From: Przewalskia tangutica | Lineage: Eukaryota > Streptophyta > Magnoliopsida > Solanales > Solanaceae | Assembly: GCA_029844215.1 (NCBI GenBank) | Contig: CM056736.1 | Coordinates: forward strand, 57,349,562-57,413,561 | Length of the DNA: 64,000 bases | Reading direction: 5' to 3' | In this document: in pieces, positions 1 to 11,790 of the stretch | Layout of the letters: the number at the start of each line of letters is the position of its first letter | How positions within the stretch are numbered: position 1 is the first letter of the stretch | Position numbers and translations under genes: made by a program | Notes under the pieces: model-generated | The model's database searches: none | Told to the model about the DNA's origin: nothing | Seen by the model: the letters and a program-made list of their open reading frames with translations, nothing else

Positions 1-495
1 CCAAGGGCTAGGATGAAGGCAAGTGTGTGGTTGAGATTGGGGACAAGTGTGTGTGGGTCCCACAAGCCACTTGTCCACACTAAAATATCTTGCAAGACAA
101 GGCCACTTGTCTTGCCACTTGTCTAGCACATTTCGGCCATAAGGCCACCTAGGGGGGTGACACGTGTCGCCCTCCTACTCGTCCAAAATATTTCATCTTC
201 CGAAAATATCCATAAAGGCCAAAATCTCGAAAACAAAGTGGGCCCCACAAAACCGTAAATTTCTCCCGTGGGCCCCACGTGACCAATTCCGGAAATAAAA
301 TTCCATAATTCTCAAATATTCCAAGAAGACCGAATACCAAATCTGGGAATCCAATTCCCATTAACGAACCTTTTTCTTTTACGAAATCCGGGAACTTTTC
401 CGTCGAAAAGTCACATCTTCTTCCTTTCCAATTTTAATGTCGTATTCTCGTACGTACGTCCTCGCATACATACCCTGGAACTACGGGGTATAACA
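1..495 (-). mobile_element. 5' (U3) part of a minus-strand LTR, cut by the window edge
   Basis: The right end reads CGGGGTATAACA, the reverse complement of the TGTTATACCCCG start shared by all LTRs here. The body matches the U3 of LTR C and of the G/I LTRs (type 1: GTAGTTCC start and the GTGGGCCCCAC region at 235-280). No purine tract lies to the right of the end, so this is an outer boundary: either the 5' LTR of a minus-strand element or a solo LTR. The rest, with its TATA box, lies left of the window. The next five bases, ataac, are the expected TSD but cannot be checked. Confidence 0.85.
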
Positions 496-945
496 ATAAC
501 CATGTTGTCTCGATCACAACAACCATTACTTACTCTATACGGACCTCATCCGTACCATTCTCTTAAGCCTACCACGTAGCTTAATATATTAACACGGTAT
601 TCCATTAAGTTTCTTAACATGACTTCTTAAGGGTTCACTGCCCTGTCAGACAGCTCATCCTTTCCCAATTATCTCAAAATAAAAAACAAGACCTTGGCGA
701 GAATTCATTAATTGTTCCATACCTTCCCGGTATCTAGTTAGTCTTTACCAACTCCTGGTAATCTAAAATCATTCTAGGCAACACGCGTCTGACCCTCATA
801 CATAACTCCGTATAGATGTATGTCACAATACCAACTATACTATAATCATTACCAACCCGATACGCAATCCACATAGTCCTTCCCGGGTCACTACCGCTTC
901 TCGTAGTGCAATCAACATAACTCGTTAGGGAGAGACGACCACAAC
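496..945. other. Unassigned sequence between an LTR end and the leader of element D
   Basis: No gag, LTR or tandem-repeat similarity to the rest of the window is visible in this stretch, and it has no long open frame. From its place it should be internal sequence of element D just past the leader. The other elements carry gag at this spot, so D either lost gag or is a different type. It could also be a fragment of an unrelated repeat. Confidence 0.5.
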
Positions 946-1102
946 AACACTTCTATCGCACGATCTCAGAGTGAGAAGAATGAAACCAATCCTAAATGTC
1001 CTGCAGACCTCACGATTATAGATGTGGTGCACAACACCGATAATCAAGACTCTACTAGACACGGTGCAGACACTTTCGAGACAACGGCTCTAATACCACT
1101 TT
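946..1102 (-). mobile_element. Leader and primer binding site of element D
   Basis: Reading on the minus strand, the PBS at 1087-1098 is TGGTATTAGAGC, one base from the initiator tRNA-Met match TGGTATCAGAGC (C to T in a CAG site, as expected from deamination of methylated CHG). It is followed by the conserved stem-loop at 1014-1045 and by the GGACATTTAGGATTGGTTT-like block found after the PBS of A, B, E, F, G, H and I. This identifies 1103 onward as a 5' LTR read leftwards. Confidence 0.85.
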
Positions 1103-1775
1103 TGTCACGACCCGGGCCCAGGGCGGTGCCTACACAGGCACCCCTAATCATCTGACATAACAAACTGCGGAAGATAAATAACACTTTTTTTTTTACTAAG
1201 GCCAAGCCGATAAGGCTGCCATAACATAAAAATTACCCGAAATGGTCTACACTGTTTAACAATGTAAAAACAACTCTAGCCAGTCCAGCCCACAGATGAA
1301 TACAGACCTCTAAGATTTGAACAAATACTATGACGGGACAAGGCCCCGCCGTACCCCTGTATATACATAACCATGACGACAAGCTCCGGAACATTGGAGC
1401 TATCTCAAAATGCTGAACCAGGATCCTAAGCTCGCGGATCCACAATCGTAATACCTAAACTGCGGACATGAACGCGGCCCGAAAAGTCGATACAACAGTG
1501 CAGAATATGGAACGGAAAATAAGTGCGATAACAAATCATAATCAGATAAAAGAATGACAGGGGCAAGTATAAAGAAAGGGTAAATACCAGATCCTACCGT
1601 GTCATTTCCATCTCGTGAACTTAATCGTACCTTATTATCTTTTCCCATTATTCCATAAGAGTATAGTCAAATTCTTACGTACAAACTTAAGAAAACTCAT
1701 CAAGTTCATAAACATATAACTTACGTATCTTGCATAACTTAATCCGTCCCTTTATGGAGGAATGCCTATACTGTC

Positions 1776-1890
1776 GGCCCAATCTGGGACGCGATAAAGT
1801 CACATAAGCCTGCCCATAAAGGTATACTGCCCGGCCCAATCTGGGACGCGATAAAATCACATAAATCTGCCCATAAAGGTATACTGCATA
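1776..1890. repeat. 57-bp tandem repeat, about two units, in LTR D
   Basis: Units begin GGCCCAATCTGGGACGCG at 1776 and 1833, 57 bp apart. The second ends with the same GGTATACTGC as the first. Confidence 0.85.
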
Positions 1891-1983
1891 AAAATAGGAG
1901 ACTCATGATCAAAATAGGGTCCCTCGCCCGTAGTATCGATAAGCAATCCTACTCCTGGGACTATTTCACCCGCATATGTCCTG

Positions 1984-2210
1984 TGGACCCGCATGAGTTA
2001 TTCCTCGCATAGTGTACTACCGCGTAGAATATTTCACCGCGTAAGCCCATGGGACTCGCGTGAGGTATTCCTCGCATCATGGGTAGCAAATCCACGGAAC
2101 AGTGGTATAACGTCTTGAGGGTTTACCGCCATTTATACTCTTACCCTGAAGAAGGTGGTATAACGTCTTGGGGGTTTACCCCTCATTTATACTCTTACCC
2201 TAACTCAACC
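1984..2210. repeat. Degenerate repeats and a 54-bp duplication in LTR D
   Basis: GGACCCGCATGAG / GGACTCGCGTGAG motifs (1985-2090) resemble the array region of LTRs H and J. A GGTATAACGTCTTG unit then occurs twice, at 2103 and 2157, each ending in ACTCTTACCCT. Confidence 0.75.
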
Positions 2211-2293
2211 GGCCATCATACATAACATAAGCCCTACCGGCTTATCATACATAACATAAGCACTACCGACTTATCATACATAACATAAGCACC
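2205..2293. repeat. 29-bp tandem array of LTR D, left half
   Basis: CTTATCATACATAACATAAG units lie at 2241 and 2270, with a variant unit at 2212, giving a 29-bp period. The array continues at 22832 on the far side of the nested insertions. Confidence 0.9.
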
Positions 2294-2809
2294 TGTTACA
2301 CCCCGTAGTTCCAGGGCATGTATGTGAGGACGTACGTACGAGAATACGACAGTGATATTGGAAAGAAAGAAAGATGTGATTTTTCGACGGAAAAGTTTCC
2401 GGGTTTTGTGAAGGAAAAAGGTTCGTTAATGGGAATTGGATTCCCAGATTTGGTATTTGGACTTCTTGGATTATATTAGAATTTTGGGATTTTATTTTCG
2501 GAAATGGTCATGTGGGGCCCACAGGAGAAATTTACGGTGTTGTGGGGCCCACTTTGTTTTCGAGGTTTTCGATATTTTGGATATTTTCGGAAGATGAAAT
2601 ATTTTTGACGAGTAGGGGGGCGACACGTGTCACCCCCATGTGGCACCTTGGCCGAAATGGTGGGACAAGTGTCTTGCCACTTGTCCCTTGGCCGAAATGG
2701 CCATGGCACTTGGCTAGTATTTTCGCTGGCCATGTGGTGTGGTGGGACCCACACACACATGGCCAAATCTTGACCACACACTTGCTATGATCTTGACCCT
2801 TAATTCCTC

Positions 2810-2817
2810 TATAAATA
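2810..2817 (+). promoter_or_regulatory. TATA box of LTR C
   Basis: TATAAATA about 515 bp into the LTR, followed by CCCCCTTAGTTCAAGAC. The same arrangement is seen in LTRs A, F, G, H, I and J, so this is the likely U3 promoter. Confidence 0.7.
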
Positions 2818-3739
2818 CCCCCTTAGTTCAAGACTTATTCTTCATCCACACTTAAAGATTTTCCAAGGCAAAATATCCCCTCCCTTTGTAGTGTTCTCGT
2901 CCCCCTCCCCCACCTTGTGTAGAAATACTTCAAGTATTGGTGTATAATCCCAAATACCTTAGCCTAGTATCCCTAGTAGTATTCCAAAGTTATTTCAATA
3001 CTAGGAGCCCGGAAATACTATTTTATTCCAATAGTCGCAAAACGAAACCCTAGAAAAATCTTCATAGCTTGGATGAAGTGTTAAGAGAAGTTGTTTAGAA
3101 ACTTCTAAGGGTTGCTTGGAGCGGGTTGGAGCGTAAGGAGTTGGAGCTAAACGTTTCTCAGGATCGACTTATAATCTTGGATAATTTTGGGCTTATCGAG
3201 GTAATGATCTATGTCCCCCCTATTGTAATTGGATATTACATATTGTGGTAGTTTAGAATTGAGTATAAGATATATTGGAAGGATGATTATAAAGGTTTGA
3301 ACTGTATTTACATTGGACTGTATTTACAGTAGACTTGTGTAGTATTATTGTGAGGCAGTATCGTACACGTCCGGTTAGACGTGTAACCCCCCTGGAGTTG
3401 TTGGCTTGGTAGCGGGCCTTGATAGAGGAGGAGATTTTTGTGGTTGCGGGGGGGAGGTGCTGTCGAATTTTTCGTAGAATAAGGAACCTTGTACTTAGAA
3501 TTGTTCTACGAAGAGATCTAGAGGTTGATAGACGTTTTGTGGCCTTTATAGGTTGAAGTACTACGAGTAGCGTATTCTACTTGAAGGGTGGAAAAGGCTA
3601 GCAGGGTTATAGTACTTTGGAGCGTTTTGCTAATTGTCGATAATCGTCGCGAGGTATGTGAACCTCTTCCTATCTTTTCTAGCATGATTGTTGTGAACTA
3701 TGTAGTACGGTAGACGTACGTGTGCTAAACGAGTTTTGG

Positions 3740-3805
3740 TTGGTTTAAAACATAAAGTGTTATGATGGCTTTATGAGAAGTTAGTTATAACGACTTTATG
3801 TAGGT
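3740..3805 (+). repeat. Palindromic repeat pair in LTR C
   Basis: CATAAAG..GTTAT..GGCTTTATG is followed by GTTATAACGACTTTATG. The core is an imperfect palindrome with CATAAAG/CTTTATG arms. The pair recurs in most LTRs here, for example 6399-6452, 20744-20798, 25142-25200, 44283-44340 and 50490-50547. Confidence 0.7.
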
Positions 3806-3992
3806 AAAAGAATGGTTTATTGATTTTAGAAGTTAAGAGACTTGATCTTGAAAGATAAGAGACTTGACTTAATTGACTTGATATGAATTTTGTTAAAAAG
3901 TGTGAAACCTTATTCGTGAGTAATGAGTACTTGATTTTTAAAGAATAATGTTATTGATTTCGGAAATGGGAATAAGTATCGAACAAACCACT

Positions 3993-4138
3993 GCAGCGTT
4001 AATAAAGGAAAATGTATTGACCAATAAATAATTATATTAAAACCAGTAGAAACCTCCATCTGCATAGAAGCTAAGATAAGACAAAATTGTATTACATTTT
4101 CTAGATCATGGCTGCTTTAATAAGATTGTTATAAACAA
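3993..4138 (+). promoter_or_regulatory. Conserved block with AATAAA, LTR C
   Basis: AATAAA at 4001-4006 lies at the start of a segment running through CCATCTGCATAGAAGCTAAG and CTAGATCATGGCTGC. It is nearly unchanged between LTR types that differ strongly elsewhere. It is a candidate polyadenylation signal marking the R/U5 side; this role is inferred. Confidence 0.6.
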
Positions 4139-4432
4139 GAATAAACTACTCACACATAGGCATATGTTACTCAATTGTTTTAAAAGAGATTACGTTATTA
4201 AGTGATTAAGACTATGAACTATGAAATCTTTCAAAAAAAATAAGAGACTTGAGTATTTAAAATTATGCAACTTGAACTTTTGGAAAAGAATGTTGTTACT
4301 TGATTTTAAAAAGGAAAGTGTTTTGGTTTTAAAAGGAGGGCATGATATTGCCTTAGTTTGATTTAAAAGGAAAGCATGGTATTATCTTAATCTGTCTTAA
4401 AAGAGAGTTTAAAGGTTATGACCGATTCTACC

Positions 4433-4701
4433 TCGAGTCCCACGAGGTGGGCCGAGACATGGCGATTTTACATCGAGTCCCACGAGGTGGGCCGAGACAT
4501 GGCAATTTTACATCGAGTCCCACGAGGTGGGCCGAGACATGGCGATTTTACATCGATTCCCACGAGGTGGGCCGAGACATGACGATTTTACATCGAGTCC
4601 CACGAGGTGGGACGAGACATGACGATTTTACATCGAGTCCCATGAGATGGGCCGAGACATGACGATTCCACCTCGAGTCCCATGGGATGGGCCGAGACAT
4701 G
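4433..4701 (+). repeat. 40-bp tandem array, seven units, in LTR C
   Basis: Units start CGAGTCCCACGAGGTGGGCC at 4433, 4473, 4513, 4553, 4593, 4633 and 4673 (the last is partial). Each holds a small hairpin, CCCAC-GAG-GTGGG. The array occupies the variable slot shared by the LTRs here. Because 40 is not a multiple of three, the open frames across it are by-products. Confidence 0.95.
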
Positions 4702-5321
4702 TTATATGTATCATACGACTTATACCTAGACTGCCGGCAGTGAGGAAGGAGTTCCACGGGCATGAGGATGACTTGGAGGGCGTGAGTCCCTGACTTGACA
4801 TGACTGCTTTTATGTAGTAAACTGTAGTTTGGTTATCATACATGTCTCCGGTTTTATATAGACTGTCATGATTTCATTTACATTATTTTTCAGTTTCACA
4901 TACTTGGTACCTATTTGTTATACCCCGTATTTCCAGAGTATGTACGTAAGGACGTACGTAGAGAAATTGAAGCTTAAAGTGTAAGGGCCGAAATTCACTT
5001 TGTACACAACACCCGATTAGAGTCGTTTTCCGACGAAACGTTTCCACAGCTTACGTAGGGAAAATTCCGGCTATGTCATTTATTATTTTTGCGGATTTTT
5101 CCGAGAGATGAAATATTTTGGACCAACGGGAGGGTGACACTTGTCACCCTCATTGGACGGCAAAATGGGCTAGTTTGGACGATTTTCTTGCCTTTCCCTT
5201 GGTCAAGGGTTAGGTAGGATATTTTTGTGTAGATGGATAAGGTTGCACATGGCTAAATCTTGGCCTTACACTTGCTATACACTTGTCTTCATCTTGGCCA
5301 TTGGTTGGCCTTCACTTGACC

Positions 5322-5329
5322 TATAAATA
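5322..5329 (+). promoter_or_regulatory. TATA box, element A 5' LTR
   Basis: TATAAATA followed by CCCCTCTAAGTTGAAGAC, about 400 bp into the LTR. It is a likely promoter for the gag transcript. Confidence 0.72.
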
Positions 5330-6690
5330 CCCCTCTAAGTTGAAGACTTTCTTCATCCTCACTTGAGCAATCTATCTAAGTCTCAAAATACTCCCTCCCT
5401 CTTGTTCTTTCGTCCACCACACCCCCCTCCCCCTTTGAGAAGGCCCTTTGGCCGAGAGCTTCCCCCTCCCCCTTTGTAGTGGTTAGCCGTGGGGTACCCC
5501 CCCTAGCCTAGTTGTTTCGTATAATACCCCTTGTTGTGGTATAGAAATACTCTCCTAGTATTGTTATAATGTCCAAATACCTTGGCCCAAATACCTTGTA
5601 GTATTCCCAAGTTACACTTATACAAAAGCCAGAAAATACTATTATACTTCCTCGATCCACAAAACGAAAACCTAAGTAAATCTTCACCCGTAGTTGAAGT
5701 TATAAGTAGAAGTTGGTTAGAACTTCTAAGGGTTGGTTGGAGGCGGGTCGGGCGCGGAGTAGGAGCTAAACCTTGCTCAGGATCGACATTTAAACTCGGA
5801 TAATTTTGGGCTTATCGAGGTAAACACTCTTGACCTTCTATTGTAATTGAAAATTACATGTTGTTGGAATATATAGTTGAAGTATACTATATATAGAATT
5901 GAACATAGTTGTGCGGCAATGTCTTTTGACTTAAGCTGAATAATACTTACTGCAATGTCTTGCGACTTAAGCTGAATTTAAATAAGAGAAGCTGTAATTA
6001 CATAGGACTGTATTCTGATGGACTTGTGTAGCATTCTTGTGTAGTAGAATTGTACGTCGGTTAGGCGTGTTAACCCCCTGGTTGGCTTGGTAGCGGCCTC
6101 GATAGAGGAGGAGATTTCTGTTGTTGCGGGAGAGTCTTGCGAATTTTACGTAGAATATTCTACATTGAGATCTAGGATGTTAATAGGCGCCTTGTGGCCT
6201 CTATAGGTTGAAGTACTACGTATGACGTGATCTACTTGGCTTAAGGAGTAGCCGACGGTTCGAGTTACTTGGAGCGTTTTGCTATTAGTCGATAATCGTC
6301 GCGAGGTATGTGAACCTCTTCCTATCCTTTCTAGCATGATATGTGTGAATTATGTAGTACGGTGACGTCGTGTGTTAAGCTGTATTTGGTTGTTTTAAAA
6401 CATAAAGTGTTATAACGGCTTTATGGGAAGTTGGTTATAACAGCTTTATGTAGGTAAGAAAATGCTTTGTGGTTTTTAAAAAGGTAACTGATTTGAATTA
6501 TAACTGGCTTGCTATGTGTTAATGGAGAACTTGAAGTATTTCAAAAGATTTATGAATCGTTTTGAAAAGAAGAGTAATACTTGGTTTTTGAAAACTTAAG
6601 AGTTATACTAGCTTTATGGGAAGTTAGGTATAACGGCTTAAGAATGTGAAATGGATTTTGGAAATGAGAACAAGTATCGAACAAACCACT

Positions 6691-6833
6691 GCAGCGTTAA
6701 TAAAGGAAAATGTATTGACTAATGAATTATGGGTAAAACCAGTAGAAACCTCCATCTGCATAGAAGCTAAGATAAGACAAAATGATATTACATTTTCTAG
6801 ATCATGGCTGCTGTAATAAGAATGTTATAAACA
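6691..6833 (+). promoter_or_regulatory. Conserved block with AATAAA, element A 5' LTR
   Basis: AATAAA at 6699-6704, followed by the invariant CCATCTGCATAGAAGCTAAG segment. Confidence 0.6.
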
Positions 6834-7209
6834 AGGATAACCTACTCGCACGTAAGACATATATTACTCGGTTGTTCTAAAAAGGAATTAAGTGATCAAG
6901 ATTATGAAACTATGAAATCTTTCAAAAATGGGACTTGAGTAACTGAAACTAGGCAAACTGGAACTTTAGGAAAAAGGAATGTTGTTACTTGACTTTAAAG
7001 GAATGTGGGTTGGTTTACTTAAAAATGTTGGTCACTCTATTCTTATACTACGAGTATTGGGTGACTTATTGAAAAAGGAATGGATCTTTTAAAAGGATTT
7101 AACGTATGTAGTACTTTAGGGTTAAAACCCGGGCTTTGTCATAAAATGAAAGTACTTTAAGTTGTGTGTAACTTGCCTATGTTTGCGTATGATAGACTTG
7201 CTGTACAAG

Positions 7210-7395
7210 GAATGTATTTCACTCGACTACCGGTTCATCCGGGAATGTATTTCACCCGACTACCGGTTCATCCGGGAATGTATTTCACTCGACTCTGGGC
7301 TCATCCGGAATGTATTTCACCCGACTACGGTTCATCCGGAATGTATTTCACTCGACTCGGTCCATCCGAATGTATTTCACTCGACCTAGGTTCAT
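7210..7395 (+). repeat. 33-bp tandem array, about six units
   Basis: Units of the form GAATGTATTTCACTCGACTA followed by CCGGTTCATCCGG. The later units are shortened by one or more bases at CCGG. The same unit, with a longer palindromic end, makes up the arrays of element F. Confidence 0.93.
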
Positions 7396-8055
7396 GGGAT
7401 GAGCAGAATGTATCCACACGTTTCTATCTGGGTCCATAAGATGGGCGAGACACATTATACGTATCACATGATTTGTACCTAGGCCGGCGGTGAGGAAGGA
7501 GTTCCACGGGCGTGAGGATGACTTTGAGGCGTGAGTCCACGACTTGACATGATGCTTTTATGTTGTGATCGTAGTTTGGTTATCATACATGTCTCTGCTT
7601 TATATAGACTATTATGATTTCATTTCTGATTTTCTGATTTCACATACTTGGTACTGTTATCGACCTCCTTGGGGCTGCGTTCATCTGCGCGGTAAGTACA
7701 TCGATCGATCGCTTATAGGATCACATTTCAGCGTGTTGGAAGCTCCGTTCCTTGGAGGCTTATCTTTGGTATGTTACCACGATGCAGCAGGTTCTTGTAC
7801 ATTCGGGGTATGGCGGGCCACTGTCCGTCATAGTTGTTATCACTTCTTAAGTGCATAGTATCTTGTTGTGGCGAGTGCGTAAAAAGGATAAGCTGTTCGT
7901 ATTTATGTATATATACCAAGGCAAGCTGTTTTGGTTGCTTTGTTTATTTATCATGTCTCTTAATTCATGTTCATGTTTTTATTTCCGCTGATTTTCTCGA
8001 TGTTGTATCACTAGGGTGCGGGGTAAGGCAGGTCACGCCCGGTTTGGTCGTGACA

Positions 8056-8248
8056 AAGTGGTATCGAGCGATTAGTCCTCGGAAAGTTTCTGACCGTGTC
8101 TAGCGAGTCTTGATTATCGGTGTGTTGTGCACCATCTATAATCGGGAGGCGGGACATTTAGGATTGGTTTCTATTCTTCTCATTCGAGATCGTGCCTTAG
8201 AGGCGTGTGATAAGTTGGACCCTCGACGTATTCCTTTCCTTTACGATT
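8056..8248 (+). mobile_element. PBS and leader of element A
   Basis: The PBS at 8059-8069 reads TGGTATCGAGC, one A short of the initiator tRNA-Met match. The conserved stem-loop lies at 8112-8143 with loop palindrome GTGCAC (8127-8132). The GGACATTTAGGATTGGTTT block follows. Confidence 0.85.
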
Positions 8249-8802
8249 ATGCCTCGCGTAAAACCAGCGAGATGGGCAAGCGATCGAGAGGCTAGTGAGA
8301 TATAGAAGTGCGAGCGCGAGCCGTCGAGACAGATAGTGCTTCAGACGGCTAGTTTTGCGACACCGCCACGGCCAGTGAGTTTAGAGCGCAGCGATGGGCT
8401 GCCGAGACTACAATACACGAGCCTCTCGGTCCCACGGCTGGAGCGAGATGAGATGGGGTACAAGAGATGGCCCGATTCTTGGCGAGTCGTGGCGAATATG
8501 AGGATAAGTGGATCACGGCGATTCCGATCCAGTAGCACCGTAGTTCACCCCGTGAAAGTTTGAGACTACGGGATTTTACGAGATGTAACCCGCCGAGTTT
8601 TATGGGTCGAGTCACGAGGATGATCCGCGAGAGTTCATCCGGCGATTCTGACGGATCATGAGAGTGATCAAGGCTTGGAGACCGAGTCGGTGGTCTTAGG
8701 TTCGCATCACCGCGTGATCTTTGCGATCGGCCCGTTTGATTCGTGGGAGGCTGTCGGGAGAGCATGCGCTTCCAGCGAGTTGGAGCGAGTTCTCGAGGCG
8801 TT
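8249..8802 (+). pseudogene. gag of element A, first part
   Basis: The start ATG-CCT-CGC corresponds to MPP(R)-type gag starts in E, G, H and I. Recognisable stretches in shifting frames match the retrotransposon gag core, including remnants of the SETES/ALETES segment and GEHALPASWSEF near 8755-8795, which corresponds to GEHAPPAGWDEF in E. The reading frame changes many times. It stops at the insertion of element B in the codons for EF-EAF and resumes at about 17631. Confidence 0.8.
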
Positions 8803-9278
8803 CGTTATACCCCGTAGTTCCGGGGTATATAGGTGAGGATGTGCGTGCGAGATTACAAATTTTGGAAAGAAAGAAAGATGTGATTTTTAAACGGAAAAGT
8901 TTCCGGTTTTGTGAAGAAAAAGGTTCGTTAATGGGAATTGGATTCCCGGTTGGTATTCGGACTTCTTAGAATATTTGAGAATTATGGAATTTTATTTAGG
9001 AAATGGTCACGTGGGCCCACGGGTGAAATTCTGGTTTTGTGGGGCCGCTTAGTTTTGAGATTTTGGCCATTATGGATATTTTCGAGATGAAATATTTTGG
9101 GCAGTAGGAGGCGACACGTGTCACCCCTAGGTGGCCACTTGGCGAAATTAGCTAGGCAGTGGCAAGACAGTGGCAAGTCTTGCTAGATATTTTGTGTGGA
9201 CAAGTGGCTTGTGGGTCCCACCACACTTGTCCCCAATCTCAACCACACACTTGCCTTCATCCTATCCCTTGGTTGTCC

Positions 9279-9286
9279 TATATATG
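9279..9286 (+). promoter_or_regulatory. TATA-like box, element B 5' LTR
   Basis: TATATATG followed by CACCTTAGTTGATG, in the same place as TATAAATA of the other LTRs. Confidence 0.55.
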
Positions 9287-10824
9287 CACCTTAGTTGATG
9301 AAATCTTCCACACTTAGACATTTGAAGACTTGAAAAACCCTCATTCTCCCTTGACCTGGAGCTCTCGGTTTGCCCCATTTCTTGAGCAAAATTTGTCCAA
9401 CAATTCTTAAACTCTCAAGTGTTCTTCCCTAAGGTGTTAGGAAGATTGTGTACCAAGAGTTGGAAAAGATTTCACACCACAGCCTTGAAGGGATGCCTTG
9501 GCGAAAGTTGTCATCTTGAAACCTAAGTGTTCTTCACTTTTTGGAGTTGAATCTTGAAGAGAAGTTGGTTAGGAGCTTCTATGGGTTGCTTGTAGCGGAT
9601 TGGAACGTAAAGATTTGGAGCTAAGACTTGCTTGGAGCGACTTTAAGAACTTGGATATTTTGGGCTATTTGAGGTAGTGGAACTTAAACCTCTTTGTGAA
9701 TTGGTTGTTATACATATATTATAAGTATATTATGGATTATATAATATATGGAGTAGGTTTGGAAGAGTTGGATCTTGTTAACTTGTTAAAAGAAAGGATT
9801 GGCCGTTTGCCATTAAAATGGTAAAACGTATCTTACTTGCTAAGAAGCTAATAACAAAGTAACTATAACTTATATTAAGAATGGAAATATAAGTTGGATG
9901 ACTAATGAGTAAATTGGATAAGTAAAATGGACAAAGTTGGCCAAGGACCCCAACTTAAGATGTATTTACTTTGGGTATTTACTTTGGACGTATTTACTTT
10001 GGATGTAGTTACATTGGGTATTTACATTTACATTAAGGAAGATTTTTCAATCGCGTTAGTTTGGGCGTGTGATCCCTTTAATTATTGTATTGTTATGAAG
10101 GCGTGATAGTAAACGCGTTACCAGGTTGGCGCGTAATCCCCTTCTTTTACTTATTGTTGTTATGGGCGTGATAGTAAACCGCGTTACCGTTTGGGCGTGT
10201 AATCCCTTCTTTATGTTGTTTAATTATTACGCCTTATATATATATATGGTATATATATTACGGTTATTCGCCTTGGTAAAAGATGGAAAAGTGAGTATAA
10301 GCGGGAAGTCTTTGCGAAATTTCCGTAGATTTTGAGGGCTTTTTATTGGTATAAGTCTTCAATGATAAGAAAGGTTTGATAGAAGTACCATGACCATTTT
10401 AGGAGTGGAGTACTACGTGTGGCGTGATCTACTTGGCTTAGGAGTAGCCGACGGGTTGAAGTACTTGGGCGTTTTGCTTATTGTCGATAAATCGTCGCGA
10501 GGTATGTGAACCTCTTCCTATCTTTTCTAGCATGATTGTTGTGAACTATGTAGTACGGTGACGTCATGTGCTAAGTGATTTGGTTGGTTTAAAACATAGG
10601 GTGTTATAATAGCTTTATGGGAAGTTAGTTATAACGACCTTATGTAGTGAAAATGGTTTCTTGATGTTAGAAGTTAAGAGACTTGATCTTATAAGATAAG
10701 AGACTTAACTTATTTGTTTTAATGTGGATGTTTGTGTGAAACCTCATTCGTGAGTAATGAGTACTTGGTTTTAAAGGGATAATGTTTTTGATTTCGAATC
10801 GGAATGTGTATCGACAGCACCATT

Positions 10825-10970
10825 GCAGCGTTAATAAAGGAAAATGTATTGAATAATGATGTGTTGTATTAAAACCGGTAGAAACCTCCATCCGCATAGA
10901 AGCTAAGATGAGACAAAATGATATTACATTTTCTAGATCATGGTCATTGTAATAAGATCGTTATAAACAA
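10825..10970 (+). promoter_or_regulatory. Conserved block with AATAAA, element B 5' LTR
   Basis: AATAAA at 10833-10838, followed by the conserved CATAGAAGCTAAGATGAGAC segment. Confidence 0.58.
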
Positions 10971-11513
10971 AGAATAAACTACTCATATATGACATATGTT
11001 ACTCAATTGTTTTAAAAGAGATTAAGACTATGAGTTATGAAACCTTTCTAAAATAAGTGACTTGAGCATTTGAAAATGAGAAGCTTGAGTAATTGAAACT
11101 AGGCAAATGGAACTTAGGAAAGAATGTTGTTACTTGATTTTGAAAAGGAATGTGGGTTGGTCATTCTAATACTATGGGTATAGGGTGACTTTTATAAAAG
11201 TAATGGATCTCTTTTAAAAGAACTTAACGTATGTAGTACTTTGGGGTTAAAAACCGGACTTTGGCATAAAATGAAAGTACTTTGAGTTGTGTGAAACTTG
11301 CCTATGCTTGTTGTTGTGAAACTTGCCTATGCTTGTTGTTGTGAAACTTGCCTATGCTTGTGATGATAGCCTTTGTTGTGCAAGTGTGGTATTTACGTAT
11401 TCTGGCGTCTCTCGATGAAGTAGGTCGACTTATTGAGAACTTACTTGGGCGTCTTTGGCGGTGATGGAGAATTCCACGTATGTTTCCATTTTGATTATTG
11501 TCTTGTTGTTGAT

Positions 11514-11790
11514 GTCACATGGACATGTCTACACCGTCAGATTCGGGCATGCGGCCATGCGGCGGGTTGATTACCCGATATATTGTTATTGTTATTACAT
11601 GGACATGTCTGCACCGATGTAGAATTCCGGGGGCATGTGGCCATACGGCAGGGTTGATCACCAGATATTATTGTTGATGTCACATGGGCGTGTGTAGAAT
11701 TCCGGCATGTGGCCGTGGGGCATTGGTATTATTGTTGCATCATGGACATGTCTACCGTCTGAGTCAGGGGCATGCGGCCGTGATCGAACA
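11514..11790 (+). repeat. Degenerate ~86-bp tandem array, element B 5' LTR
   Basis: ACATGGACATGTCTAC, GTAGAATTCCGG, CATGCGGCCATGCGG and TTGATTACCCGATAT motifs recur about every 80-86 bp. The same array, in better condition, is in the G/I LTRs on the other strand. Confidence 0.85.

Larger units (their letters stand above)
1103..2293 (-). mobile_element. Element D 5' LTR, 3' (U5) part, interrupted by solo LTR C
   Basis: It begins TGTCACGACCC, the reverse complement of the usual LTR end, directly beside a PBS. It is older and more diverged than the other copies and is the outermost host of the nest. It carries three kinds of short tandem repeat and is split at 2293/2294 by LTR C. The target bases gcacc (2289-2293) are repeated at 22832-22836, where D resumes. 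Confidence 0.85.
2294..4915 (+). mobile_element. Solo LTR C, first part (type 1 U3)
   Basis: It starts TGTTACACCCCGTAGTTCC after the TSD gcacc (2289-2293). The remainder lies at 22406-22831, where it ends TGACA and is followed by gcacc again. There is no PBS or purine tract at either side, so C is a solo LTR of about 3.04 kb, left by recombination between the two LTRs of a former element. It contains a TATA box (2810), the AATAAA block (3993-4138) and a 40-bp array (4433-4701). It is split at 4915 by element A. Confidence 0.93.
4916..8055 (+). mobile_element. Element A 5' LTR (type 2 U3)
   Basis: 3140 bp, starting TGTTATACCCCGTATTTCCAG and ending TGACA next to the PBS. The U3 type is shared with F, H and J. 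It contains a TATA box (5322), the AATAAA block (6691-6833) and a 33-bp array (7210-7395). Confidence 0.95.

Noticed and set aside
2476..2790. Overlapping 81-101-codon frames on both strands
   Set aside because: U3 of LTR C; low-complexity GC-rich promoter DNA with no domain.
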